Notes: a model not told the origin generated them from the letters alone. A stretch of 64,000 bases of DNA from Rhizobium herbae (GCF_017873135.1 NZ_JAGGJV010000007.1:124001-188000); one strand, 5' to 3'. Shown: positions 52,285 through 62,996, counted from the stretch's first letter. Numbers and translations are program-made.

Positions 52285-52636
52285 TTGTTAAGCCTATGAT
52301 TTCATTTGAATCTATCCCAAGAACAATTCTGCATTCGCGCAAAGTGCATGCACTTGCTCATTCATTGGGCGCTCGCTTGCCTTTTAAGTCGCCACCCTGT
52401 GACGCGGCGCTTGAGAATGTCTCCCAACTTTTGCCGGACCGGCCTACCCAGAAGATTTTCGGGATGATATCGGCCCGACCATGAAAGGCTGCGGATCACA
52501 TGGTTATGAAAGGACCATTTCTTCGTGCTGTCGAGCAGATTCCCGACATCGCCTGCTCGGCGCTGAAAACACGTTGATGCACGAGCCCGCGACTGCAGGC
52601 GCCTGCCACTTCCGCGGAATGTTCTCCGGGCTGCCA
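52285..52636 (-). other. 352-bp upstream region of the guanidine operon
   Basis: It lies between the sigma-54 promoter and the end of the adhesin gene. The only distinct element is the perfect 14-bp palindrome AAGTGCATGCACTT at 52343-52356, about 90 bp upstream of the predicted start, a suitable distance for an enhancer-protein site. No T-run terminator for the adhesin transcript was found, and no coding frame is supported. Confidence 0.5.
52343..52356. promoter_or_regulatory. 14-bp palindrome, possible enhancer-binding site
   Basis: AAGTGCATGCACTT is perfectly symmetric. It contains GTGCA/TGCAC half-sites like those bound by NtrC, but their spacing does not match the classical NtrC site, so the protein is uncertain. 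Confidence 0.35.
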
Positions 52637-55600
52637 TCAAAGCAGGAAGTAATCCGTCAGAAGCGCGGCCGCTTCGCCGTGTTTGAACGCGACGGTTCCC
52701 AGATCGTCAGGTTCCGGGCCGCTGGGTACCGCCGCATTTCCTGCCAGTCCGGAAAGATCGATCCTGCCGCTTTCAACCGTCGAGAAATTGAACATTTTGT
52801 CATGTATGTCCAGTGAACGCGTTGTTTCGGCTGTGTCGTGAAACAGGAAAATATCCGTTCCGGTTCCGTCATGGGGGGATACGGCTGCCTTGGCCGATTC
52901 GGCAACGTTGGTGACGGTTATCGTGAACGTCTTTGTTGCAGCAAGCCCGTCGGCATCCTTGACCTCGACTGTGATGGTATCGCTTTTCACCTTCTCGTAG
53001 TCGATGGCCTTCGCCACCTGCAGCGTTGATCCCGTCAGCTTGAACAGGCCGCCGGCGTTGTCCGTCAGCGTAAACGTCAGGGCTTTGCCCTCGGGATCGA
53101 CGGCCGAGACCGTTCCGATCTTTGTTCCGACAGCCGAGTTCTCCGCAACGCTCGCCTTTGACAGGGCGATGGTGTTTGGGGCTTCGTTGACATCACCAAC
53201 ACCGATGGCAAGGGACTGGGTATCGGTCAGGCCGCCATTGTCGGTCACCCTGACGATCACATCATAGACGTTGTTGCCGCCTGCATCGGCCTTGGCCTCG
53301 AAATCGGGCGCCACTTTGAAGACGAGAGCGCCTGTCGTGGCGTTGATCGTGAAGCGTGCCGCATCGGCGCCGCCGGAAAGCGCATAGGTGCGGGACGCGC
53401 CTGTATCCGGATCCGCAGAGACGACCGTCGTGACCGCGGTAGTGTTTTCTTTGATCGAGATCGCCGCCGTACTGCCGCCGCCGTTCGACGTGATGCGCGG
53501 CGCTTCGTTGACATCGGTCATGGTGACGGCAAGCGCCTGGGTGTCGGTCAGCCCGAAATTGTCGGTGACCTTGACGACGAGGTCATAGATGTTGTTGCCG
53601 CCACTATCCAACTTCGTCTCGAAATCGGCCGCTGCCTTGAAGGCAAGAGCGCCTGTTGCCGCATTGATGGTGAACCGTGCGGCATCAACGCCACCGGAGA
53701 TCGAATAGCTCCGCGTCGCGCCTGTATCTGGATCGGTGGCGGTAACGGTGGTGACTGCCGTCTTGTTTTCGGCGATCGAGATTGCCGCAGCACTGCCGCC
53801 GCCATTAGACGTGATGCGTGGCGCCTCGTTGACATTGGTCACCGTAACGGCAAGTGCCTGCGTGTCCGTTCCACCGGTCGATGCAGCCTTGACGATGACG
53901 TCATAGACGTTGTTGGCGCCAACATCCGCCTTGGTCTCGAAATCGGCAGCGGCTTTGAAGACGAGGGCGCCTGTTGTGGCGTTGATCGTGAAGCGGGCCG
54001 CATCGGCACCGCCAGAGATCGAATAGGTCCGGGTGTCACCTTCCGGATCGCTGGCAACGACTGTGGTGATGGCCGTCGTATTTTCGGCAACCGATACGAC
54101 CGCTGCCGAGCCACCGCCATTCGACGTGATCGCGGGGCCTTCCTCGACATTGGTGACGGTGACGGCGAGGGCCTGGGTGTCCGTCAGTCCGAAATTGTCG
54201 GTGACCTTGACGATCACGTCATAGACGTTATTGGCGCCACTATCTGCCTTCACCTCGAAGTTGGGAGCGGTTTTGAAGCTGAGTACGCCCGTTGCGCTGA
54301 TCTGGAATTTCGAAGCGTCAGTACCCGTCAACGAGAAGGCGATGGCGCCGCCATCCGGATCGACCGCGGCGATCGTCGAAACCGCCGTGGTGTTTTCGGC
54401 GACCGAGCGCGACAGGGCGGCCCCTCCATTCGAGGTGATCGTCGGGGCACTATGGGCGATGACGCTGGCTTTCAGGTTTTCCCAATCGAGGTTCATCAAC
54501 GTCAAACTGGTGCCTGCGGCAAAGTTGATGACCGTGTTGACGTGGTTTGTCTGGTCTATCTTGGAAAGAAGCTGTGTGAAGGACGTGATCGTGCTGAAGA
54601 GCGCACTCTTCACCTTGTCCTGGGTAATGTCGAAATCGGCGATCGTGTCATTGCCGCCGCTGTAGACGAAGAGATCAGCGCCTTGGCCGCCTGTCAGGCC
54701 GTCGTCTCCGGCCCCTCCCGACAGGGTGTCTGCCTGATCGCCGCCTCTCAGATCGTCGTTGCCGCTGCCACCGGTCAGTTCGAAACGTTCGACGCCGCTG
54801 TAGTACATATACATGTAGCCGTCGTAGTCGCCGCTCGCTGTGGCATTGACGGTGGTGCGATAGTGGTTGCCACCATAGACGATACTGTTGTTGGCGCCGC
54901 TCCAATCCATGACCAGCGTATCGACGCCATCGCCGGCGGCAAAGGCATGGCTGTAACCCTGGCTGTTGAAATTGATCTTGAAGGTATCGTTACCTGCGCC
55001 GGCATCGAAGGTGTTGCCATAGTAACCCCAGATACCGACGGCGGTCTTAACGGTCAATCGCGCATCGAGAACGTCATCGCCGCCGGCAGTTGTCAGCTGG
55101 ACGGTTTCGACGCCGCGCCAGCTGGTTTCAACAGTCGTGCCGCTATTGACGACAATGGTTGCCGGCTGGGTTGCCTGCAGCGCAAGCGCAAAGTCCGCCA
55201 CAGCGGTCGAGGCAATGGATGCGATCACGACGTCCGTGCCGTTGCCGCCATTGTAGCTGCCCTTGCCGGCCCCGCCTTCCAGACGGTCCACGCCTGCGCC
55301 ACCCGATAGAATATCGTCCAGTGCTCCTGCGACCAGATTGTCGTCACCAGCGCCACCCATGAGCTGGAACCGTTCGACATTCGAATAGTAGACATACATG
55401 TAGCCGTCGTAGTCGCCGGAGACAGCCGCATTCACCGTGGTGCGGTAGTTGCCGTCGCCAAAGACGATGGCATTGTTGGCACCGCTCCAGTCCAGGACAA
55501 TCGTGTCGATGCCATCTCCGCCCGCGAAGGAATGGCTGTATCCCTGGGCGTTGAAGTTGATCTTGAAGGTATCGTTGCCCGCACCGCCGTCGAAGCTATT

Positions 55601-58600
55601 GCCGGTATAGCCCCAGATGTTGACAGCGGTCTTGACGTTCAGCGTCGCGTCCAGCGTATCGTCGCCGGCGCCCGTGCCGAGTTGAACGTTTTCCAGTCCC
55701 TGCCAGATCGTCTGGATGTCCGTGCCCGAGTTCAGGGTGACCGCGGCGCTCTGCGTGTTTTGAAGCGAGAGCGAGACATTCTTGCCGATATCGCTGGCAA
55801 TCGTGGCAATTGCGACATCGGTGCCGCTGCCGCCGTTGTAAGTACCCTTTCCGGCCTTGCCGTCGAGGCGATCGTAACCGCCGCCGCCCACAAGGATGTC
55901 ATCCAATGCACCGCCGACCAGATTGTCGTTGCCCGCACCGCCCGTGAGCTGGAAACGTTCGACGTCGGAAAAATTGACGTACATGTAGCCGTCGTAGTCG
56001 CCGGAGACAGCCGCATTCACCGTGGTGCGATACGAACCGTCGCCAAAGACGATATCGTTGTTGGCGCCTGCCCAGTCCATGACCAGCGTGTCTATGCCAT
56101 CGCCCGCAGTGAAAACATGGCTGTAGCCCTGGGCATTGAAGTTGATCTTGAACGTGTCGTTGCCGGCGCCGGCGTCAAACCGGTTGCCCGTGCCGTGAAT
56201 ATCCACACGGGTCTTGGCCGTCAGCTGCGCGTCGAGAATGTCGCCCCCGGCGCCGGTGCCGAGTTGCACGACTTCGATGCCGCGCCATTTGGTCTCGATG
56301 CCGGTCCCGCCATTGACGGTGACGGTCGTCGCCAAGGCCGCCTGGAGGGCAAGGGAAAAGCCGGTGTCTGCAGTGCTTGCAACCGTGGCGATGGCGATAT
56401 CGATGCCGGTGCCGCCGTCATAGGTACCCTTGCCGGCCTTGCCTTCCAGCCTGTCAGACCCACCGTTGCCGATCAGGATGTCGTCGAGCAGGCCACCGAC
56501 CAGATTGTCTCCGCCGGCGCCGCCGGTCAGCTGGAACCGTTCGACGGAGGTGAAGCTGACATACATATAGCCGCTGTAGTCGCCACTGGTCACGGCATCG
56601 ACGGTGGTCCGGTAGTTCGTTTCTCCATAGACGATGCCGTTGGTGGCGCCGCTCCAATCCATGACCATCGTGTCGGTGCCGTCCCCTGCGGCAAAGACAT
56701 GGTCGTAACCCTGCGCATTGAAATTGATCTTGAACGTGTCGTTGCCGGACCCTGAGTCAAAGCGATTTCCGGTGTAGCCGTGGATGTTGACGGCCGTTTT
56801 GATGGTCAGTCGCGCATCCAGAGTGTCGCCGCCGCCGCCTGTTGCAAGCTGAACGACTTCGATGCCTTGCCATGTCGTTTCGATAGCCGTGCCACCATTC
56901 GCCACGACCGGGCCGCCTTGTGTCGCCTGGAGCGCGAGCACGAAGTTTTTCCCGGCCTCCGAAAGTCCCGAAGCAATGACGATGTCGGTGCCGGTGCCAC
57001 CGTTATAGGTGCCTTTGCCGGCCTTGCCTTCCAGGCGATCGATACCATTGCCACCGATGAGAACGTCATCGAGTGCGCCGCCCACCAGATTGTCGTTGCC
57101 GATGCCGCCAGTCAGCTGGAACCGCTCGACGCCGGAAAAGGCGACATACATGTAGCCGCTGTAATCGCCGCTGATGGCGGCGTTGACCGTGGTGCGATAG
57201 TTGGTCTGGCCATAGACGATGTCGACGCTTGCGTCACTCCAGTCCATCACCAGCGTATCGGTTCCATCGCCGGCAATGAACGTGTGCTCATAGCCCTGGG
57301 AATTGTAGTTGATCTTGAAGGTGTCGTCGCCAGCACCGGATTCGAAGCGATTGCCGGCGTAGCTGTGAATATTGACTGCGGTCTTGTCGGTGAGGCGGGC
57401 ATCCAAGAGATCGTCGCCACCGGCCGTCGCAAGTTGCACGACTTCAACGCCATGCCATTTGGTTTCAACGTCCGTACCAGCGTTGACTGTAACCTCTGCG
57501 CTCTGGGTAGTCTGCAGCGCCAGCGTGAAATTCTTGCCGGCATCACTTGCAACGGTTGCGATGACGACATCCGTGCCGAGGCCGCCGTCGTAGGCACCCT
57601 TGCCCGTCTTGCCTTCCAGCCTGTCGATGCCTGCGCCGCCGACAAGGATGTCGTCGATGGCGCCACCGACCAGATTATCGTCGCCACTGCCGCCGGTCAG
57701 CTGGAAGCGTTCGACATCGGAGAAGCTGACATACATATAGCCGCCGTAGTCGCCACTGACGACGGCATTGACGGTGGTGCGGTAATTCGTTCCCCCATAG
57801 ACGATGGAGATGGTTGCGTCGCTCCAGTCCATCAGCAGGGTATCGATACCGTCACCGGCGGCGAAAACGTGATCGTAGCCTTGCGCGTTATAGTTGATCT
57901 TGAAAATGTCGTTGCCAGCTCCTGCGTCAAACCGGTTGCCGGTATATCCGTGGATATTGACAGCAGTCTTGGTGAAAAGTCGCGTATCCAGCATGTCGTC
58001 GCCACTGCCGGTTGCGAGCTGGACGACTTCGACACCCTGCCATTTCGTCTCGATATCGGTGGTCGAATTGACGGCGATCTCGGCTGCAAGCGTATCCTGC
58101 AAGGCCAGTGTGAAATTCTTGCCCGAAACGCTGGCAACGCTAGCGATGACGATATCGGTACCGCTGTCGCCGTGATACGTGCCCTTGCCGGACTTGCCTT
58201 CCAAGCGGTCGATACCGGCACCACCGATCAGCACGTCTTCAAGGATATCGCCGACCAGATTGTCGTTGCCCGAGCCGCCGCTCAGACGGAAGCGCTCCAC
58301 ATCCGAGAATGACATATAAGCATAGCCGGAATAGTCGCCGCTGTTCACGGCATTGACGGTGGTACGATAATTGGTTCCGCCATAGACGATGTCGACGGTG
58401 GCAAGGCTCCAGTCCATCACCAGCGTATCGACGTCGCCGCCGCCTTCGAAAACGCTATTATAGGCGTTCTGACCGGACAGATCGAAGACGCCGGTATCAT
58501 CGCCGTCGCCCCCGCGCAGCGTATCGCCGCCGCCAATGGCGATCAGCGTGTCGTTGCCGCCCAAACCATCGATCGTCTGGGCATTCTGGTTGCCGGATAT

Positions 58601-61177
58601 GACATTGCCGAGCGCGTTGCCCACCAGGTGCACGTTCTTCAGATTGTCGGTGAGAAACAGGTCCTCGACATTGACGGCCCAGCTGTCATTCAGGCTGAAG
58701 GTCGGAATGGTATTGATATTGGAAAATTCGCCCGTCGCCAGCAGGATGGTGTCGTGGCCGCCGTCTAAGTCTTCGACGACACGATCGTTGCCGGTGTCGA
58801 AGACATACGTATCGTTGCCGCCGGCGCCGTAGAGCGTGTCGCTGCCGCCACGCCCGTCGATATAGTCGTCGCCAACGGTACCGTAGATCGCGTTGCCCAG
58901 CGCATTGCCGGTAGCACCGCGGGCCGAGCCGGTGAGCCGTAGCTCCTCGATATCAGCGCGCTTGCCGGCCGCGTCATCGAGCGAATAGTCGATGGACGCG
59001 TAGATCGTGTCGTATCCGCCGCCGGTCGCGCGCAGGTTTTCAAAGACGATCGTCTGCAGCGAGTCGATGTAATAGGTATCATCGCCACCTTCGCCGACGA
59101 GCGTGTCCGCCCCGCCGCTGGCAAAGAACGTATCCTCGCCATCACGACCATAAAAAGCGTTTTCGCCATCGCCCCCGAAGAAATGGTCATCGTGGTCGGA
59201 GCCGATCGCGCCTTCGATGTCCACGAATGTGTCGGTGTCGTTATCGCCATGATTGGCATGCATCGACGCGACGGTCACCCCGTCGGCGGTCTTGTCGCTG
59301 TCGCTGAGATTGACGACGACGTTGGCATAGTCGATCTGGTAATCGGCAAGGTCGAAGCCCGCGCCGCCATCGATATGGTCGTCTTCCCACTGCCCCATCA
59401 GGATGTCGTTGGCGGCATCGCCATAGAGAAAATCGTCGCCTTCGCCGCCCTGGACGATATCGTTTCCGGCGCCGCCATGCAGCGTGTCGATTCCCTTGCC
59501 GCCGAGCAGCGTATCGACGGCGTCGCTGCCGAACAGCTGGTCGTCGCCATCACCGCCGCTGAGCGCCGAGCCGCCGTCACCGGCAATGATGATGTCGTCG
59601 AAACCGCTGCCGTAGACCTCTTCGAAATTGCTGACCTGATCGATGAAACCATAGGCGTCGAGGACCGTTCCTGCATCGACGGTGAAACCATCGATGGTTC
59701 GTTGGGTGCTGCTCAGGTTGACGATCGAGCGCTGGGGATCGAAAGCCAGAGAGAGGCTGTCGACGCCGTCACCACCGTCGAGAATGTCAGCACCATCGCC
59801 TCCGACAATGAGGTCGTTGTCGGCTCCTCCGTTGATCGTGTTGGCAAGAGCATTGCCGGTGATGGTGTCGTTGCCGGCAAGGCCGTCATAGGTGACCTGA
59901 TGCGGCGTCAGCGTCAGGTAATCGTTTCCTGTCGTACCGACATAGAACCGCTCCCACGGGATGACGTAGTCGATCTCGACGGTGCCGAGATCGACGTCGA
60001 ATGTCTCGTCAAAGAGTGCGATCTTGGCGAGGTCCCAATCCTTGGAAATCGAGATCAGCGGTCCCCAGCCGAATTCGAAACCCAGACCCGGTGCCAGGAT
60101 GGTGTTGGAGATATAGGCCTTGAAGATATCGAGCGTCAGCTCGCCGTTGATGACCAGGCTGGTGAGATTGCGCAACTCGCCGGTCAGATTGAAGCTGGCA
60201 TGCACATTGTGCTCGCCGTAGCCCGCATCTGGCGTCTGAAAGACAAAATCGTCGCCAAGAACACCGGTGAGTACCTGGCCGGTTTCCGCGACGCTCATTG
60301 TGACGGCAATTGGGTCCGGGGTGAACTCGAACTGCTGGTCGACCCTGAAATTCAGCGATGCCGTCGTGTCGATCAGGTCGAAATCGAACCGGAGTTGTCC
60401 TCCACCCGGATCGGTGAAGACCGGTAGTGAAAGGCCGAGCGGCGAGGGCGATCCGAAGAAGGCGGCGATCAGACCGTCGATATCGAGAGAGGCCTGCAGG
60501 AAGTCGATCGTGGATCCATCGCTCAGCAGGTCGGCGAGGGCGCCTTGCAAGGTGCCGCTGGTATCCGACGTGTCGAGCGGATCGAGCGGGACTTGAAGCA
60601 AACCGGAAATCAACGCTCCCGGAAAATTGAACGGGATGGAGCCATTGACGACATCACTCAGATTGGCCTCAAAAAGCGTATTGGTGACGGTCGGCAGATT
60701 GAAGACCGAAATAGGATTAGCAAGGTTGGCGCCGAACGCGCCGATATTTGCCCCGGTCGTGGTGTCGAATTGCGCGAAGGCGCCATAGGTCATGGTAACG
60801 TCGAAATGGAAGTTCGCCGGGTCGAGGCCTGATGTCAGTAACTGACCGCTTACCTGAGTAAACCCACTCGTATCGAAATGGACGATGTCGTTGAGCGAGA
60901 ATTCAGGCGTATCGAGAATGGCCGCGTCAATCGCATAACCGACTTCCATGCTGCCGAAATCCCATTTGAGATGGGCAGCCAGATTGAACAACGCCGCATA
61001 GCTGAAACCAACATCCAGACCGACGTCAAGACCGAGAACCTGCCCCCCCAGGCTGAAGACCTGCTGATCGCTGAAGTTTAAATTGACCAGATTATAGGTT
61101 TGGTCGATGCTCTGGCTGTTCGGCCCCCACATTGGCACGTCTTCGATAGAAAACGACAGCTGCGTTGTCTCAGACAC
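52637..61177 (-). CDS. Giant RTX/cadherin-repeat secreted protein (probable type I-secreted adhesin)
   Basis: 2,846 residues from GTG 61177 (GGGGGG upstream; a TTG at 61198 adds seven). No signal peptide, as usual for type I secretion. Order: an unrecognised N-terminal domain (1 to about 410); RTX calcium-binding nonapeptide repeats (about 420-900, GGADNDLIVGGDGADILDGG style); six tandem 195-residue units (about 900-2130); a final RTX block (GGDQADTLSGGAGDDGLTGGQGADLFVYSGGNDTIADFD); five cadherin-like repeats (about 2250-2720); and a C-terminal tail ending LLTDYFLL that probably holds the secretion signal. Role inferred: Ca2+-dependent surface attachment or biofilm matrix. No ABC/HlyD/TolC secretion genes are in the window. 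Confidence 0.9.
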   Translation of the reverse strand: MSETTQLSFSIEDVPMWGPNSQSIDQTYNLVNLNFSDQQVFSLGGQVLGLDVGLDVGFSYAALFNLAAHLKWDFGSMEVGYAIDAAILDTPEFSLNDIVHFDTSGFTQVSGQLLTSGLDPANFHFDVTMTYGAFAQFDTTTGANIGAFGANLANPISVFNLPTVTNTLFEANLSDVVNGSIPFNFPGALISGLLQVPLDPLDTSDTSGTLQGALADLLSDGSTIDFLQASLDIDGLIAAFFGSPSPLGLSLPVFTDPGGGQLRFDFDLIDTTASLNFRVDQQFEFTPDPIAVTMSVAETGQVLTGVLGDDFVFQTPDAGYGEHNVHASFNLTGELRNLTSLVINGELTLDIFKAYISNTILAPGLGFEFGWGPLISISKDWDLAKIALFDETFDVDLGTVEIDYVIPWERFYVGTTGNDYLTLTPHQVTYDGLAGNDTITGNALANTINGGADNDLIVGGDGADILDGGDGVDSLSLAFDPQRSIVNLSSTQRTIDGFTVDAGTVLDAYGFIDQVSNFEEVYGSGFDDIIIAGDGGSALSGGDGDDQLFGSDAVDTLLGGKGIDTLHGGAGNDIVQGGEGDDFLYGDAANDILMGQWEDDHIDGGAGFDLADYQIDYANVVVNLSDSDKTADGVTVASMHANHGDNDTDTFVDIEGAIGSDHDDHFFGGDGENAFYGRDGEDTFFASGGADTLVGEGGDDTYYIDSLQTIVFENLRATGGGYDTIYASIDYSLDDAAGKRADIEELRLTGSARGATGNALGNAIYGTVGDDYIDGRGGSDTLYGAGGNDTYVFDTGNDRVVEDLDGGHDTILLATGEFSNINTIPTFSLNDSWAVNVEDLFLTDNLKNVHLVGNALGNVISGNQNAQTIDGLGGNDTLIAIGGGDTLRGGDGDDTGVFDLSGQNAYNSVFEGGGDVDTLVMDWSLATVDIVYGGTNYRTTVNAVNSGDYSGYAYMSFSDVERFRLSGGSGNDNLVGDILEDVLIGGAGIDRLEGKSGKGTYHGDSGTDIVIASVASVSGKNFTLALQDTLAAEIAVNSTTDIETKWQGVEVVQLATGSGDDMLDTRLFTKTAVNIHGYTGNRFDAGAGNDIFKINYNAQGYDHVFAAGDGIDTLLMDWSDATISIVYGGTNYRTTVNAVVSGDYGGYMYVSFSDVERFQLTGGSGDDNLVGGAIDDILVGGAGIDRLEGKTGKGAYDGGLGTDVVIATVASDAGKNFTLALQTTQSAEVTVNAGTDVETKWHGVEVVQLATAGGDDLLDARLTDKTAVNIHSYAGNRFESGAGDDTFKINYNSQGYEHTFIAGDGTDTLVMDWSDASVDIVYGQTNYRTTVNAAISGDYSGYMYVAFSGVERFQLTGGIGNDNLVGGALDDVLIGGNGIDRLEGKAGKGTYNGGTGTDIVIASGLSEAGKNFVLALQATQGGPVVANGGTAIETTWQGIEVVQLATGGGGDTLDARLTIKTAVNIHGYTGNRFDSGSGNDTFKINFNAQGYDHVFAAGDGTDTMVMDWSGATNGIVYGETNYRTTVDAVTSGDYSGYMYVSFTSVERFQLTGGAGGDNLVGGLLDDILIGNGGSDRLEGKAGKGTYDGGTGIDIAIATVASTADTGFSLALQAALATTVTVNGGTGIETKWRGIEVVQLGTGAGGDILDAQLTAKTRVDIHGTGNRFDAGAGNDTFKINFNAQGYSHVFTAGDGIDTLVMDWAGANNDIVFGDGSYRTTVNAAVSGDYDGYMYVNFSDVERFQLTGGAGNDNLVGGALDDILVGGGGYDRLDGKAGKGTYNGGSGTDVAIATIASDIGKNVSLSLQNTQSAAVTLNSGTDIQTIWQGLENVQLGTGAGDDTLDATLNVKTAVNIWGYTGNSFDGGAGNDTFKINFNAQGYSHSFAGGDGIDTIVLDWSGANNAIVFGDGNYRTTVNAAVSGDYDGYMYVYYSNVERFQLMGGAGDDNLVAGALDDILSGGAGVDRLEGGAGKGSYNGGNGTDVVIASIASTAVADFALALQATQPATIVVNSGTTVETSWRGVETVQLTTAGGDDVLDARLTVKTAVGIWGYYGNTFDAGAGNDTFKINFNSQGYSHAFAAGDGVDTLVMDWSGANNSIVYGGNHYRTTVNATASGDYDGYMYMYYSGVERFELTGGSGNDDLRGGDQADTLSGGAGDDGLTGGQGADLFVYSGGNDTIADFDITQDKVKSALFSTITSFTQLLSKIDQTNHVNTVINFAAGTSLTLMNLDWENLKASVIAHSAPTITSNGGAALSRSVAENTTAVSTIAAVDPDGGAIAFSLTGTDASKFQISATGVLSFKTAPNFEVKADSGANNVYDVIVKVTDNFGLTDTQALAVTVTNVEEGPAITSNGGGSAAVVSVAENTTAITTVVASDPEGDTRTYSISGGADAARFTINATTGALVFKAAADFETKADVGANNVYDVIVKAASTGGTDTQALAVTVTNVNEAPRITSNGGGSAAAISIAENKTAVTTVTATDPDTGATRSYSISGGVDAARFTINAATGALAFKAAADFETKLDSGGNNIYDLVVKVTDNFGLTDTQALAVTMTDVNEAPRITSNGGGSTAAISIKENTTAVTTVVSADPDTGASRTYALSGGADAARFTINATTGALVFKVAPDFEAKADAGGNNVYDVIVRVTDNGGLTDTQSLAIGVGDVNEAPNTIALSKASVAENSAVGTKIGTVSAVDPEGKALTFTLTDNAGGLFKLTGSTLQVAKAIDYEKVKSDTITVEVKDADGLAATKTFTITVTNVAESAKAAVSPHDGTGTDIFLFHDTAETTRSLDIHDKMFNFSTVESGRIDLSGLAGNAAVPSGPEPDDLGTVAFKHGEAAALLTDYFLL
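53130..54440 (-). repeat. Five cadherin-like repeats near the C-terminus of the giant protein
   Basis: Repeats of about 100 residues (about 300 bp), each with S-x-x-ENTTAV-x-T, DPDxG, SISGGxDAARFTINxxTGALxFKxAxDFExKxDxGxNNxYDVIVKVTDNxGLTDTQ and a VNEAP-like end, which are cadherin calcium-binding marks. The first four are nearly alike; the fifth (VAENSAVGTKIGTVSAVDPEG) is divergent. Confidence 0.82.
54770..58450 (-). repeat. Tandem 585-bp in-frame repeats inside the giant gene
   Basis: The same site (CCAGAT within the NLVG segment) recurs at 58255, 57670, 57085, 56500, 55918 and 55333, a period of 585 bp except one of 582. Each 195-residue unit carries MDW...YRTTVNA...SGDYxGYMYVxFSxVERFxL, NLVGGxxDDILxGGxGxDRLEGKxGKG, a FxLALQ segment, a WxGxEVVQL segment and GNxFxxGxGxDTFKIN. 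The MDW block is present seven times and the full unit six times. Confidence 0.88.
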
Positions 61178-61645
61178 GTCCGATCCCCCCAAAGCCAAAA
61201 TCGTTCTTATTTTGCAGTGCAGTAAAAATATTTAAAAAGTATTTGTTTACCAATTATATATTCTTAAATTAGCGACAAGTGAATTGAAAAGATACAAACT
61301 CATCAAAAAAAAAGAAAAATCTGGATAAAATCGTCGGCTGAAAGCAAGAATTTAGGCAGACATTGATCATTTTCGACGTCAAATTGCTCGATTATGCGAT
61401 ACAATTGTAATATTAATGAATCAAAGAACAGGGGCGTCGCGCGCATTTTACGTGCAGGTTTCAACAGTTCTACATATTGAGGAATCCCAGGGATTTTTCT
61501 GTAGCGTTGCGGAAAGTATATAAAAACTTACATATCCCACAGCACGCCAGGCATGTGCGGATGATGGAAACCGTTTCGGGCCGTGCGTCCATGATGGCCG
61601 GGCCTCCCGCACCCTTCCTCGTCGCGACGACGGCAATCCGCTTCA
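61178..61645. other. 468-bp AT-rich region upstream of the giant gene
   Basis: Very AT-rich compared with its surroundings, especially 61200-61440, with A-tracts that suggest bent DNA. It must contain the leftward promoter of the adhesin gene. No coding frame, hairpin terminator or known RNA was recognised. Confidence 0.5.
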
Positions 61646-62992
61646 TCACTTGCGCGCGACAAAGTCTGCCCGATTGATCCCATGGCGCTGCAGTTTGTCA
61701 TAGAATGTTTTTCTGGCTATGCCGAGCACGTCAATCGTCCGGCGCACATCGCCGTCATTGGCAGACAGAGCGTCTCGAATGATTTCGGCTTCATAGAGCT
61801 CCAGTTTTTCAGGCAAGGTTGCGCCGCCCGGCTGCGGGGAGGCCGTGCTTCCCTCACCCTTTTCCAAGCCAAGTACCACCCTTTCCGCGAAATGCGAGAG
61901 CTCGCGCACATTGCCGGGCCAGGCATGAGAGGAGAGGTGACGGCGCACGCTCTGCGAAAGCGGCGGGACCTCCCGGCGAAAACGGGCCGCGGCACGGCCG
62001 GCAAAATGGGAGAACAACAGCGGGATATCGTCGCGCCGTTCCCTCAACGGCGGAATGGAGATGGTGACGACATTCAGCCGGTAGTAAAGATCCTCGCGAA
62101 AATCGCCACGCACGGCCGGATCGCCGAGATCGATCTTGGCAGCAGCGACGACCCTGAGATCGACTGGGCGCACGTCATTGGTCCCGAGCGGCATGATTTC
62201 GCGCATTTCGAGAACGCGCAACATCTTCACCTGCGTGCCGAGCGGCATGCTTTCGATCTCGTCGAGGAACAGCGTGCCGCCGCTCGCATGTTCGATCCGG
62301 CCGGTCCGACGCTTCTGGGCGCCGGTGAACGCGCCGGCCTCGTGGCCGAACAGCTCGCTTTCGATCACCGTTTCCGGCAGGGCGCCGCAGTTGAGCGCCA
62401 CGAAATTGCCCTTTCGCCTGCGGCTCCACTGATGCAGAAGCTGGGCGACGACCTCCTTGCCGCTACCAGTTTCGCCGGCGACGAGTACATCGACATCGGT
62501 ATCGGCGATATGCCGGAGGATGTTTCTCAGATTTTCCATCACCGGCGTCTGGCCAATCAACGGCAGGCTGTCCTGCGCCTCTTCGGCAGCGCGGCGCAGC
62601 GCCCGGTTTTCCATCACCAGCGTTCGCTTCTCGCTCGCCCGGCGCACGCTCTGCACCAACCGGTCGGCCGCGAAGGGTTTGGCGATGAAATCATAGGCAC
62701 CGTCCTGGATCGCCTGAACGGCCATTGGGATATCGCCGTGACCGGTAATAAGAATGACCGGCAGGTCGGCATCCATGTCCTTCAGCGCGCCGAACAATTG
62801 CAGGCCGTCTATCTCGGGCATGCGGATATCGGTCACGACAGCGCCCGCAAAGTCCGGCGACAGCGCGGCAAGTGCCGCCTTAGCGCCGCCGAATGCCGAA
62901 ACGGAAAATCCGGCCAGTTCAAGCGTCTGGGCCGTGGCGCGGCGAAGGTCCTTGTCGTCGTCGATCAGAACAACTGGCGTCAACGGGTTCAT
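61646..62992 (-). CDS. dctD: Sigma-54-dependent response regulator, DctD type
   Basis: 448 residues of the NtrC family. Receiver with Asp55 ([12 protein letters not shown]) and Lys105 (DFIAKPF); AAA+ domain with Walker A GETGSGKE (173-180), the sigma-54-contacting GAFTGA (220-225), Walker [10 protein letters not shown] and the arginine finger region [12 protein letters not shown]-terminal Fis-type helix-turn-helix ([24 protein letters not shown]). It activates RpoN promoters when phosphorylated by the adjacent DctB-like kinase, 4 bp upstream. DctD regulates dicarboxylate uptake in rhizobia, but dctA is not in the window, so another target is possible. Confidence 0.88.
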   Translation of the reverse strand: MNPLTPVVLIDDDKDLRRATAQTLELAGFSVSAFGGAKAALAALSPDFAGAVVTDIRMPEIDGLQLFGALKDMDADLPVILITGHGDIPMAVQAIQDGAYDFIAKPFAADRLVQSVRRASEKRTLVMENRALRRAAEEAQDSLPLIGQTPVMENLRNILRHIADTDVDVLVAGETGSGKEVVAQLLHQWSRRRKGNFVALNCGALPETVIESELFGHEAGAFTGAQKRRTGRIEHASGGTLFLDEIESMPLGTQVKMLRVLEMREIMPLGTNDVRPVDLRVVAAAKIDLGDPAVRGDFREDLYYRLNVVTISIPPLRERRDDIPLLFSHFAGRAAARFRREVPPLSQSVRRHLSSHAWPGNVRELSHFAERVVLGLEKGEGSTASPQPGGATLPEKLELYEAEIIRDALSANDGDVRRTIDVLGIARKTFYDKLQRHGINRADFVARK

Positions 62993-62996
62993 GATC

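Noticed and set aside
54770-58450. CRISPR-like or mobile repeat array
   Set aside because: The repeats are 585 bp, contiguous and in frame within one open reading frame, so they are protein-coding tandem repeats.
61441-61458. Sigma-54-like element on the minus strand upstream of the giant gene
   Set aside because: CTGCACGTAAAATGCG lacks the GG pair at -25/-24, so it is a poor match compared with the element at 52268.
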